A stretch of 64,000 bases of DNA from NCBI GenBank assembly GCA_950097015.1, contig CATNEN010000038.1, positions 31,272,501 through 31,336,500 on the forward strand, given 5' to 3'. Source of the stretch: Macrostomum hystrix. Its lineage: Eukaryota > Platyhelminthes > Macrostomidae. This document shows, in pieces, positions 54,201-64,000 of the stretch (positions within the stretch are counted from its first letter, which is position 1; every line of letters begins with the position of its first letter). Below the pieces are notes generated by a model. That model saw nothing but the letters and a program-made list of their open reading frames with translations. It had not been told where the DNA came from and made no database searches. The position numbers were made by a program, and so were the translations under genes.

Positions 54201-56299
54201 GTATGGGATTTTGATTAGAGGTATGGGATTTTGACTAGAGATATAGGATTTTAATCAGAGGTATGGGATTTTGATTAGAGATATAGGATTTTAATCAGAG
54301 GTATAGGATTTTGATTAGAGGTATGGGATTTTGATTAGAGATATAGGATTTTAATCAGAGGTATGGGATTTTGATTAGAGATATAGGATTTTAATCAGAG
54401 GTATGGGATTTTGATTAGAGGTATGGGATTTTAATTAGAGATATGGGATTTTGATTAGAGATATAGGATTTTAATTAGAGGTATGGGATTTTAATCAGAG
54501 GTATGGGATTTTGATTAGAGATACAGGATTTTAATTAGAGATATGGGATTTTAATTAGAGGTATGGGATTTTAATCAGAGGTATGGGATTTTGATTAGAG
54601 GTATGGGATTTTAATTAAAGCCAAGGATTAAGAAATCAACAAGGACTGACCTTATAGACAGGCTCCAGGCAGAACTGTACAAAAGTCCTCTGCTGAGCCT
54701 GCTGCTTGCCGCCGGCACCGGGTTCTCGACTAAACCGCCTAGTCTTGGCGTCGAAGTACACATCGCCCCACAGCCTGCTGGCAAACTGGGCAGCGTCCAT
54801 TCTAGGCGCGAATTTCTCCTTATACAATCTGGCGAACGAGGATAAACTGAAGCAGAAACGGAAAGCAGACGAGGCGAAGATGACAGAGCCGTCCAGAGGG
54901 GTCAGCGGCTTGGCGAGCTCGGGTGTTGGCGCGTGAGTATGGACCAGAGCGTTGACCTCGTCAATGAGGTGACGCAATCGAAAATAAGCATCAACAGGCG
55001 GCAGTTTGAGTTCGATAATGAGCCTGTCTATTTTATTGATGCACAGAATCAACGGCAGGCCGTGTTGCATAGCCTGCTGGATGGCTCGCTCCGTGCCCAT
55101 CATGGGACCCTCGGCGGCGCAGATCACTAGCAGGACGGCGTCGCACAGGCGGAACGCGGCCGCCTGCTCGTCGGCGAAGCACGGATGACCCGGAGTGTCC
55201 ATGAGATTCAACAGGTGCGACTTGCCCCGAGAATCTGGCAGTAGGAGACTGAGCGGACAGCACTTCACTGACAGGCCGCGCTCGCATTCGACCCGCAGGC
55301 TGTGCGTGAAGGACAACTCGGCGCGACCGTCGGCCACGTCGGAGGCGGTTGCGCGAACATCAGGATGAGTCAGCTCGATCAGGCAGTCCAGCAGGCAGGT
55401 CTTGCCGTGATGCAGGTGCCCGGCAACCGCTAGGCAACGCACCAGATTAGGACTGTCCATCAGGTCAGTGAGGAACTCCCAGCTGAATGTGGTCCTAGGC
55501 GTGTCTGAGCGTTCGCGAAAGTACACCCGCTTGGTGCGTATCGGAGCCACGATTGGCTCCGTCAGCGGCTGAGCGTCTTCCTCCTGGACCAAAGTCTCAA
55601 CATCGGGGCCGTACACCTGAGCGACAGGTGAAACAAATTCGCATCTTATTTTATTTGGAAAAAATCTATATTTCTATTGTTTAACAGAAGTGAAGAACCA
55701 CGAAGGGGAGATTTTCCCCAACCTGACAATTTTTTGCGCTGCACCCGAACGGAGCAACAGGAGGAAATAGGCCACTATCGACACCCTGACGCGAATTTCT
55801 TCAATTTCACTGTTTAAGCAGCTCAACCACAGGACACCATCGCCTAGTCTGTCAACCAATCAGTCACCACCAAACGCTATTAGCGTTCGGGCGCTGTCAA
55901 AAACATTTTTAGGATGTTGGGGCAAATCCCCCGCCTTGGTAGTCCTACAGTTAAGTATAATATTATTGATGTTAAGAGCGACTTTTTCAACAAGAATTTC
56001 TTGAGTAATATAATTACCTCAGCAGCCGATGGATAGTACTTTTTGTCCTCGTGCAGTACAACACGCATCTCGGAATCATCGTCACCTTTGCCCAAAGCCA
56101 GGCTGCCGGCACCGGTGGCTTCCGCAGCGGCATCATCATCGTCGCCTTCCTCTTCGTCGAAATCATCGTCTGCGTCGTCACCGCGACCGCCGCCCCGATG
56201 ACCGACGTCCTGGTCGTTGTCCTCGTTGTCTTCGTCGTCATCGGAAGCCAAGTCCGGCCCGATGTAGTTGCCGAACTCGTCGTAGAGGTCCTCGGTATC
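51291..56299 (-). CDS. EFTUD2: U5 snRNP GTPase EFTUD2 (Snu114/116 kDa protein), 5' exon not found
   Basis: Five exons in transcript order: 56299-56018, 55616-54651, 53896-53504, 53029-52356 and 52020-51291. Borders are GT-AG and phases match (0, 0, 0, 2), giving about 1015 residues. Exon 1 seen starts [17 protein letters not shown], so the initiator Met lies in an unlocated upstream exon. An acidic stretch is followed by [20 protein letters not shown]. The G domain has P-loop [13 protein letters not shown] and NKID. Later domains are EF-2-like: [61 protein letters not shown] and a C-terminus ending [11 protein letters not shown]. The protein drives spliceosome activation and disassembly with Brr2 and Prp8. 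The G domain is more divergent than the C-terminal half ([11 protein letters not shown] where the family has DTPGHVNFSDE; SVKCC where it usually has an IKS/T-type switch I). Introns carry minisatellites and a MITE. Confidence 0.94.
52065..52215. repeat. Minisatellite, about 23-bp unit, in EFTUD2 intron
   Basis: Six or so copies of GTAGAGGGGATTATGTCCTG with variants, between exons 52020-51291 and 53029-52356. Confidence 0.9.
53105..53485. repeat. Minisatellite, 34-bp unit, in EFTUD2 intron
   Basis: About 11 copies containing GGTTCAGGGCATAAAACACA and CTGAAGGATGGGTT, between exons 53029-52356 and 53896-53504. Confidence 0.95.
54025..54620. repeat. Minisatellite, 20-bp unit, in EFTUD2 intron
   Basis: About 30 copies of GATTAGAGGTATGGGATTTT with ATATAGG and AATCAG variants in recurring order, between exons 53896-53504 and 55616-54651. 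Confidence 0.95.
55690..55950 (+). mobile_element. MITE-like DNA element in EFTUD2 intron
   Basis: Terminal inverted repeats are visible: left AACCACGAAGGGGAGATTTTC near 55697, right end whose reverse complement is ACTACCAAGGCGGGGGATTT near 55943. The interior has GGCCACTATCGACACCCTGA and CTGTCAACCAATCAGTCACC, shared with 57935-58490. No coding frame. Confidence 0.75.
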
Positions 56300-56344
56300 C
56301 TGAAAACAGAATATTTAACATACTTTATTTAGGATAGTAAATTT

Positions 56345-57140
56345 TTAGTTATCTACCTTACACATAGTTTTAACATTCCCCTCAATCTACCTGTCACATA
56401 GTTAACATTCCCCTCAATCTACCTGTCACATGGTTAACATTCCCCTCAATCTACCTTACACATAGCTTTAACATTCCCCTCAATCTACCTGTCACATAGT
56501 TAACATTCCCCTCAATCTACCTGTCACATGGTTAACATTCCCCTCAATCTACCTGTCACATGGTTAACATTCCCCTCAATCTACCTGTCACATGGTTAAA
56601 CATTCCTCTCAATCTACCTGTCACATGGTTAAACATTCCTCTCAATCTACCTGTCACATGGTTAACATTCCTCTCAATCTACCTGTCACACCGTTAAACA
56701 TTCCCCTCAATCTACCTGTCACATGGGTAACATTCCCCTGAATCTACCTGTCACATGGTTAAACATTCCTCTCAATCTAACTGTCACATGGGTAACATTC
56801 CCCTGAATCTACCTGTCACATGGTTAAAATTCCTCTCAATCTACCAGTCACATAGTTAAACATTCCCCTCAATCTAGCTGTCACATGGTTAACATTTCTC
56901 TCAATCTACCTGTCCCATGGTTAAACATTCCTCTCAATCTACCTGTCACATAGTTAACATTCCTCTTAATCTACCTGTCACATGGTTAACATTCCCCTCA
57001 ATCTACCTGTCACATGGTTAACATTCCCCTGAATCTAACTGTTACATGGTTAACATTCCTCTCAATCTACCTGTCACATGGTTAAACATTCCTCTCAATC
57101 TACCTGTCACATAGTTAATATTCCTTACAATCTACCTGTT
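56345..57140. repeat. Minisatellite, about 31-32-bp unit, upstream of the first recognised EFTUD2 exon
   Basis: About 25 copies containing CCCCTCAATCTACCTGTCAC and ATGGTTAACATT. Probably in the first intron of EFTUD2. Confidence 0.95.
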
Positions 57141-57934
57141 ACAAGCCAAAATTTAAAAAGAAAATAAAAATTAAACACTTATATTTCTACATGCCAAAAT
57201 AGTTTTGTGGAACACCAGAAAACCATGAAATATTTTGTCGAAGGCAACGGATATGACAAATTGTGTTAAATATGTTTATTTGATTCATACATACAATGCT
57301 TCAATCCTTTACAATGGCAATAGTTTGCAACACACAAACGTAATAATAACTGATAGTGCGGTGATTCAGTGAGTCAGCACAGTTTTAATCCTATTCACAA
57401 ACTATGTTTAGCTATATTGTTGAACATAAAATTTGTTTGCCTAATTAAAAAACTTAGAAAGACAATAGACACGAGATAGATGATAGGGATGGGATTCTGT
57501 CTGACTTACCGAACAAAATAATAGAAAATTAGATATATTAATCTAAACAGACAATTTGTGCTATGCATGTGTGTTTATGAAAGCAGTAATGTGGTGTATA
57601 GTTCATTGATTTATTTGCAAACAAAAGTTTTACTTGAATGATTTAGACACTTAAAATAGCATTTTGTTGTCAGCAGTACTTACTTTAAAAAGCGGCTTTA
57701 AATAGATGATCACATGTTTGACGAGCTCAAAATATAATTGGTAGATTTACAAATAAATGAATTGCGAGTGGCAAATGAAAGCAAAAACTACAGATGATGA
57801 AAAAAACAAAAAATATGCTTCATATGACTGGATATTTAAAATGATTGTTTGAGTTGCCATTTTGTTGATGAGGCTACAGTAATATTACTACATCTTATCT
57901 GGTGTGAAAGAAACTATTTAACAGTAAAGCTACA
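57141..57934. other. AT-rich region between EFTUD2 and the MITE; should hold the EFTUD2 first exon
   Basis: Minus-strand donor-like GTAAGT sites occur at 57507 and 57672, but none follows a recognisable initiator Met codon in a useful frame, so no exon is called. Confidence 0.35.
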
Positions 57935-58498
57935 ACAGGTGGAAATAGGCCACTATGGACACCCTGACGCGAATTTCTCCATCTCACTGAACAAGCCTAA
58001 ATACTAGGCGCAGATCAACCACAGTACACCATCATCTTGGCTGTCAACTAATCAGTCACCACCCAACGATGTTAGCATTCAGGCACTGCCAAAATAATTT
58101 CAGGGGGAACCCCTTGGTAAGGGGGTCGGTGGCAGAGCGGGCGTTTGCCTCTTGTACCAAGGTCCCTAAGTTCGATTCCACGGCGAGGCCACATTTAATT
58201 GGGGCGCAACCGTCGAGAGAAGGCTTGCGGCGTGTCTTGCAGTTTACGCACTTGGCTGCCAACCTCCAAGACATTGTTAAATGTACACTGCCTGACGATA
58301 AGAAATTCAGGGCAGATGTACACACCTGTGTGTGAGTGTGCTCAGGAGTCAGCGAAATGGGCAGAATTGCCTCCTCGCTGGCTGCGGGTCTAGGGTCACT
58401 AAATGATGTGCCATCGCCTGCAGCTTTAATCTAATTATTTTTAATATAACTCCTTGGTATATAACTTCAAGCCCAAATGGCTTGGCAGTTCTACACTT
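57935..58498 (+). mobile_element. MITE-like element interrupted by SINE-2
   Basis: 57935-58118 match the MITE at 55690-55950 (GGCCACTATGGACACCCTGA onward). The element's end continues after the SINE as GGCTTGGCAGTTCTACACTT (58479-58498). Confidence 0.7.
58121..58445 (+). mobile_element. SINE-2 copy inserted in the MITE
   Basis: GGTGGCAGAGCGGG and TTCGATTCCACGGCGAGG head, full body, and GTGCCATCGCCTGCAG end. Similar flanks CCTTGGTA on both sides (58112-58119 and near 58452) look like a target duplication. Confidence 0.82.
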
Positions 58499-58762
58499 AA
58501 TACGATGGTAGATTTTTACTTACCAAGTAGAGCTGTAGGTGATGCAATAAAATAATTCTGTGCTTTTTGAATTAGAATTAGAATTTTTGAAATGACGAAT
58601 CTTGTATGTTTCATAAAAACTGTTGCATTCAGCAATATGGAAAAGAAAATAGCAGTGCAACAATAACAAACAAAAAGACACCGAAGATGATGAAGTTAGC
58701 GGTAATGCAATGAATCAAACAGATGCTATGTCGGTCCATAAAATTATTAAAAGTGTAGGATT
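58499..58762. other. 3' flank of elongin A
   Basis: AT-rich; no gene seen. Confidence 0.4.
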
Positions 58763-60687
58763 CTACTTTCGATAATAGCCGTTGGCTTTCAAACGTTGCA
58801 CCTGTTTTAGCGTCTTGGTCATCAGTGGAGCTTTTGAACGACCCGAAGAGTTTGGAGCTGATGATGCTGCAGAAGATGATGGCCTACTATGAACAGATAG
58901 CGGAGCGCTGGCTGTCGGTAGTATGTGGCTGGACAATTGTTCAACAAGTTGTGCCTTCTCCGGATTGGCCGAGATTCGGGCCTTCTTGGCCTGCGTGACG
59001 AATTTCAAGGAGTCGACAGCAGCCGAATATTCCGGATTTTGGCGCTTACGCTGCGGCGGCTTATCGATCAGTGTGAGCATTGTTTTACGCTGATCAATGC
59101 GAGCCTTGGCCTGACTGGTAGCTAAGCGCTCTGTGATGCTTTTCAGCTTGGCCTGCTGTTTCCGGCGCGCTTTCAAATAGCGCCTACGCCAGGGCGAGAA
59201 TTTGTCATCGTTGGAATCTAAGCCCTTAGCATTGTCGGCGAAGTCGCGCATAAAATGAAACTGCCACAATTCATCGTCGTCGCCAATAAGATGCTCATTG
59301 AATGATTCCAGGCGTTCTAGTTGTTCAACGCTGCACTTTACTAACACGGGTTTGACTACGTGATATGGGACGCCGGGACCCATTGCGCCTAGCCAGTCTA
59401 GATGCAGTGCAAGATAGTCAAGGCAGGCCTGTTTCAATGTTGGCACACTATCATAGATCTGACGCGTGCGACCAGAATACACTGCCGTGCGAGTGTGCAG
59501 CTTCAGTGGCATAGCCAAGTCGCTATCTTCAATAGTACGCCTGGAAGATCCAGAGGCAGCAGCTAGAGCTGGATCTTCGCTAGCGCCTAGATTTAACACG
59601 GACGGCAATTCCGGCAATTTTTCCGGCTCGCTCTGCTTCTGCTTTACCAAATGCTTGTTTTTGTTCTTCTTCTTCCTTTTGATTATCCGCTGAGAAGCAG
59701 CCATATCGAGGCAGTCTTCAAATGTTAGGCCAGTTGAATTGTCAAATTCTTCCAGATTGGCCTTTGATCGATTCTTATGTTTTTTCTTTGCCTTGTCTGA
59801 AGAATCTGGAGAAGACGGCAGTCGAAAAGAGACGCGAGGCTTAGCCTCTGTGCTTTGAGCTTCTGTTTGAGCTCTAATAACAGTCTTCGATGAGGACTCT
59901 TCGTGCTTCTTAGAAACAGGCATCGATGCAGTTTTCAAATCAGTTGGATTATATTTCGGATGTTCGCCTGGGTTTGTCTTGGAATTTGAAGCCTTTGGCG
60001 ATTCGTTGGACTTCTTTGAATCTATTGAGTGTTTAGAACTTGAGCCCTTGTAAGAACCAGAGGAGGACAGAGACGGTTGAGATGCTGCCACCTCAGCCAC
60101 AGGAAGGGGTCTAGCTAGCAGGTCTGGGCGCTGAGTCAGAGCGGAATCTACAGTACGTTTCCAATTGTTGACCAGCTCGGTGGCTACGCTATCTAGCTCG
60201 CTGCGTGACCCGTCGCGACAAGCATTGACAGCTTTGCCGATACCACTAGAGGCCAGCACCTGCATGTTCACCTTAACTTGACGCAGGCGCTTTAGCAGGT
60301 CCAGCTTCTAAAAAAATCATTTCATTCAAGGAAGTAAAAAACTGTTCGTGCAACACTAGGACTAGGTACTTGACTATCCCTATAATCAAGAATGGTGGTA
60401 AATTCTATTTGAGTGTCAGGGAGGATTGCTTGTTCAACTTAAATGTAACCATATTGGAGGACTGTTGATTAAATTTCAAATTTAAGGATTGGATATGGTT
60501 ATTAGTTTAACATGACATAACATAACATTAGGCTTACTAACAACTCAAGGATCAGAGGGAAAGGTATCTGTCAATCCAAAGATTATACCTTGGCAGGCAT
60601 GGTAGCAGGCGATTGGAGTCGCTCAGTGCATCGCCTAAAGTACAAGAGTTCAACATCTTCAGGTGAGCCAGAATCTCCAGATGCCAT
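58763..60687 (-). CDS. ELOA: Elongin A (transcription elongation factor B subunit 3)
   Basis: Two exons: 60687-60589 (33 codons, starts MASGDSGSPEDVELLYF) and 60307-58763. Donor AAG|GTATAA, acceptor TTTTTTTAG; phase 0; 547 residues in all. The start of exon 2 (KLDLLKRLRQVKVNMQVLAS, then SGIGKAVN and NNWKRTVD) completes the TFIIS N-terminal/LW-type domain. A long Ser/Lys-rich middle includes KKHKNR and KRKKKNKNK nuclear signals. The conserved Elongin A domain reads YSGRTRQIYDSVPTL, the BC-box TLKQACLDYL that would bind elongin B/C, GVPYHVVKPVLVKCSVEQLE and DDDELWQFHFMRDF. The C-terminus is basic. Elongin A stimulates RNA polymerase II and can serve as a substrate receptor for a Cul5 ubiquitin ligase. 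Length is shorter than vertebrate proteins, mostly in the linker. Confidence 0.93.
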
Positions 60688-63600
60688 TTCGACTCTGAAG
60701 AATTGGATTGAGATAGTTTTACAAATTGTTAAGGATCAGTTAACACAACTTTAAAGGTAACTCTGAATAAAAAGTTAAGGTTAAAAATATTAAATTTATT
60801 GAGATTAAGAATTCTAAACTACAAAGTTACAGTTAGAGCTCCAAACAATATTGTTGCCAAAACTACCATAAAATACTTTTGGTTTACTAATACTTGATAA
60901 CTACCTGAAAACTAAACAAAAACCAAGAAGAAAACTAGACTAGCTGAACCAATGTGATAAAAAGCACAATGTTATTACATATTTTTAAGGGAAACTAAGT
61001 AACTGTAACTATCACTAAGTGTCACAAATATTTATCTCTAGTCTCTAGAAACTTTTACTAATCTCAGTGTCTAAAAATCTATGATTTAAAATAAACTTAC
61101 ACCTTTTTATTATTATTTTTATAAGATTTTACACATTTTCTGGCTAAGAGTTTGCTTGATCCCAAGCCTATAAAAATTAAATAAGACCCTATTTTGCTGT
61201 TTTTTGGAAAGAACAAATATAGATTAAGCTAATAAAGATTATTACTAAGCCTAAACTAGTTAGGCTTAGTAGGGTAATGTATCATCAACCGAACAGTGGA
61301 TCTTCAAAACCGAACAAGAATTTTGACTTCTTCCTTGGTCTCGTGCAAGACAGAAACAAGCTATCGTGTTTCACAGAACAACTAATTTGAAAGTTGAAGA
61401 AATTATCTACAAGCTGAGGCATGATGTGCAATGAAGCATTAAGAGGAAAGAAAGATATTGATGTTTCAGTAGAAATTTTTATCGCAAAAGCATACTTTTT
61501 AACAACATTTTTTCAGTACATGTACTTTAGACAAAGATTGTATGTGGTTGCTTGCCAATTAAATGACCATAAATGCAGTTATTTATAGAGCATGAAAAAT
61601 GCTTTCAAATTACATAATTCATGATAGTTCACTCCTTAAAATAAGATTAAACCACTCACTTAAAGTGGCACCACTGAACAGGCTGAAGGTCTAATTGGCC
61701 CTACAAAGGAGTTGTTAGCTTGGTATGGCTCATGGCACTTTTTTGCCAAAATGTTATAGTTTCCAGCACATGTTAGGTATGTAATTTATGTTCTTATAGG
61801 GAATCATAAATGCTAGCTAAGTAAGAATTGTATGGTTGTACAGTTTAAGACTGAATAAAGTAGGGCCTAGGTTTACTGGTTGAGGAGATCGGCCATGAGC
61901 CTCTGCTGCCAGGGGTCTGGGTCCCCCCAGTGGGGAACATTGTAATTCATTTTACTCACTAACTCACAGTTTCTTTGTTGCAACAAGACCCATTGATGAA
62001 ATTATTAGGCCTAATGCAATTTATGCGATCAATAGGCCCTGTACCCCTAAAATACAAATAGGATTTAGGTATAACTTGCACACAAATGCATTTTGTGTAA
62101 AATGCTTTCCTTTTCCATGCATTATATCATAGGCCCCCACATGTAGCGAAATATGATAACATAGAAAAAGCATGGATCTGCATGTGTTAAATTAGCTCGG
62201 ACTGTGTAAATTGAAAAGTATGATCTATATATTTTAACATATAACACCAAAGCTGATTAAAAATCACAAGAATTGCAGATGGCCCTTCCTTGTCAACAAC
62301 AATTACACAACCTAATAATTATTTACTCAAAGGATGCTAATTAAATAAAAAATTTCGCTTTTACAGAAACTTGTGACGTTGTCTCTCTAATTTAATGTAA
62401 TTTTAATATGCTATTTCTAATTAAGTGCATTATTTTCGTTAGCTATATTTGTTAGGGATATTTCTTCGGTTTTCCATATATATTTATAATGGTTTTGTTT
62501 TAGTGTACTACATAGTCGTAGTTCGTATTCAAATGTGCTAACTAGGCCTTTCCAGTGAAGGCTCCCAACCCTGCCCCCGGGCTTGTTCTACGACTGAGTG
62601 CTGGTTGTTATTTTGTCAGTGGCTAATCTGAACTGTAGCCGTAGCTGTATTTCAAGTGAATCCATTGAGTAGCTCTGTAACCCATCTAAGATATAGCCAG
62701 CATTCGCCGTAAAGACGATTTCTTAATTCGAAGGCCCAATTTACTGCATGAGAGTGCTTTCCGCTACGAAGGTTTTGTAACGATCGATAATTTACCTTGC
62801 TATTAAAATAAACCGAACTTCGTCATATAAATTTGGAGGACCCACCGTCAATGACAATTCGAACCCGGTCATCGACCATCGTCATTCGTCAAAAAGCTAG
62901 CTCATAGGCCTAGGCCTACTCATCATTAATTAGATCTCAAGTCTACTAAAGTCCAACAGTGATTCAGCACTATCAGTTCACAGCACAGCCTACCTACTAC
63001 ACAGACGATCGAGAAAGTAAACAACAACCAACTTTATCAGCTTAAGCGTATCGGCAGTGTGTCTTCGCAGAGTGAGTCAGACGCTAAGCCTAAAGGAGGG
63101 TCAGACAACCAGCCAACCTCTGTGCTCTGCGCCTGTGTCCAATCACGTGACCACTAAACACACCTGGTTAGGAGTATCAACTCTTAATTGCAAGCGCAAC
63201 AACCCCAAAGCTTTAGCCCGCCGAGCGCCACCCCTCTCGTCTGTTGAACTGCGCCTAGCCATTGCAATCGATTGCCTAAGGGTTCTCTCGGCCTGCGCCC
63301 CGCTTGATTTTTGTGGACTAGGCGAGCCAGGCTAGCACTGCAAAGCATTTCCGCCGGGTCGTCACTTACAACATCAGCAATAGCAATCAATTAGCCAAAC
63401 GCCGGCAGCAGTGGCCCTACGCCAGCTGTTCACGACAACAGCTACTACGGCAGCCGGTGCCAGTCTGCAGTTGCAACAGCGGCCAACAACAATCGGTTAG
63501 CATCAGAGCATCGCCTCGCGGGTTGAACGGGCCTGCGACTGAAGGGCACCTGCCATCTGCGAACAAGCCAAGCCAAGCTGAACCGAACCGATCCGAGCCG

Positions 63601-63896
63601 AGCGGTGTGCAGCAAGCCTGGTTGAGCTGGACCTTGCCGATTGCCGTGGCGAACTGAGCAGTGTGCCGAAGACAACGGCGGCCGAGATTCGGAACTGGTG
63701 GTTGCAGCTAAGGCTGAGTTCAATTATTTATTATTATTATTATATTAGGATCTATTGTGGCAGTAACTTTAGACTTAGGACCACTATTAGTACTAGACTT
63801 GTTGCTCAATCATTTGTAAACTGCCACATTCTTTCTTGTGTAGGCCTAGCTCGTTCTTCGCTCCTCTTTTTCTAGTTGTGTGTCTGAGTTCTAGTC
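60688..63896. other. Upstream region of elongin A, no gene found
   Basis: 60700-62500 is AT-rich with no coding signal. 62900-63700 is more GC-rich with short overlapping frames and no recognised domain. An ATT run lies at 63728-63748. The region could hold the elongin A promoter and the untranslated or LTR part of whatever starts at 63897. Confidence 0.45.
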
Positions 63897-64000
63897 ATGT
63901 CAGGCGTAAATTCAGATACCGACCAAGTCAACCAGTCAGGGGCAGCATTGTCAGGCCAGGGACCAGAGGAGAACATCGGCCATGGGCCTGGGACAGCAGG
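63897..64000 (+). CDS. Start of an open frame running off the window, possibly a gag-like or unknown protein
   Basis: ATG in a fair context begins MSGVNSDTDQVNQSG and stays open for 34 codons to the edge. The composition (Gly, Ser, Gln, Asp) is like a disordered N-terminus. No domain is recognisable; real coding status is unknown. Confidence 0.25.
   Translation, partial: MSGVNSDTDQVNQSGAALSGQGPEENIGHGPGTA

Noticed and set aside
63340-63896. LTR end plus primer-binding site before the ATG at 63897
   Set aside because: A TGGTGGTTGCAGC stretch near 63695 was considered, but no LTR terminus or second LTR can be seen in the window.

Overview
The window is nuclear DNA from a repeat-rich invertebrate animal. 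The gene set is metazoan: an ACK-type kinase-fold protein, a BIR/RING inhibitor of apoptosis, a class A GPCR, an SLC10 transporter, elongin A and the U5 snRNP GTPase EFTUD2. Introns are short with GT-AG borders, and transposons and minisatellites are very abundant. A free-living flatworm such as Macrostomum is my guess from overall style; no single marker in the window proves it.

Layout. 1-1539: broken 3' end of a Gypsy pol (RNase H, integrase), with a tRNA-derived SINE inserted at its stop codon (1541-1881, 13-bp target duplication). 2490-3440: decayed Helitron Rep/helicase. 3586-4640: 19-bp minisatellite. 5109-7082 (-): intact single-exon BIR-BIR-RING gene. 8000-18090: three-layer nested insertion. 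A SINE-2 copy was split by a SINE-1 copy, whose ATT tail was then split by a 9.4-kb LTR retrotransposon (8488-17849, minus orientation). That element has near-identical 2.3-kb LTRs, a primer-binding site matching the 3' end of tRNA-Leu, one gag-like frame and no visible pol. On its opposite strand lies a three-exon gene for a small tail-anchored membrane protein, with its own CCAAT/TATA promoter. 19732-20345: 24-bp array. 20595-21737 (-): class A GPCR. 22185-31275: almost entirely minisatellites (polypyrimidine, polypurine, a 4.1-kb 31/35-bp array, 22-bp and 21-bp arrays). 31620-32819 (+): ABHD17-like depalmitoylase. 33700-35190: arrays.

35248-39403 (-): six-exon ACK/TNK-family gene in which the VAIK, HRD and DFG motifs are all lost, so a predicted pseudokinase with SAM-like and SH3 domains. 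40010-42495: two arrays. 42581-48876 (-): four-exon SLC10 transporter. 49455-51145: arrays. 51291-56299 (-): EFTUD2/Snu114, five exons seen, first exon not found. 58763-60687 (-): two-exon elongin A. 60688-63896: no gene found. 63897-64000: start of an open frame that runs off the window.

The genes do not form one pathway. The common theme is repeat colonisation: in both SLC10 and EFTUD2 one intron holds a copy of the same MITE and each other intron examined holds its own private minisatellite. The best candidate for something undescribed is the spliced antisense gene inside the LTR element, followed by the ACK-family pseudokinase.
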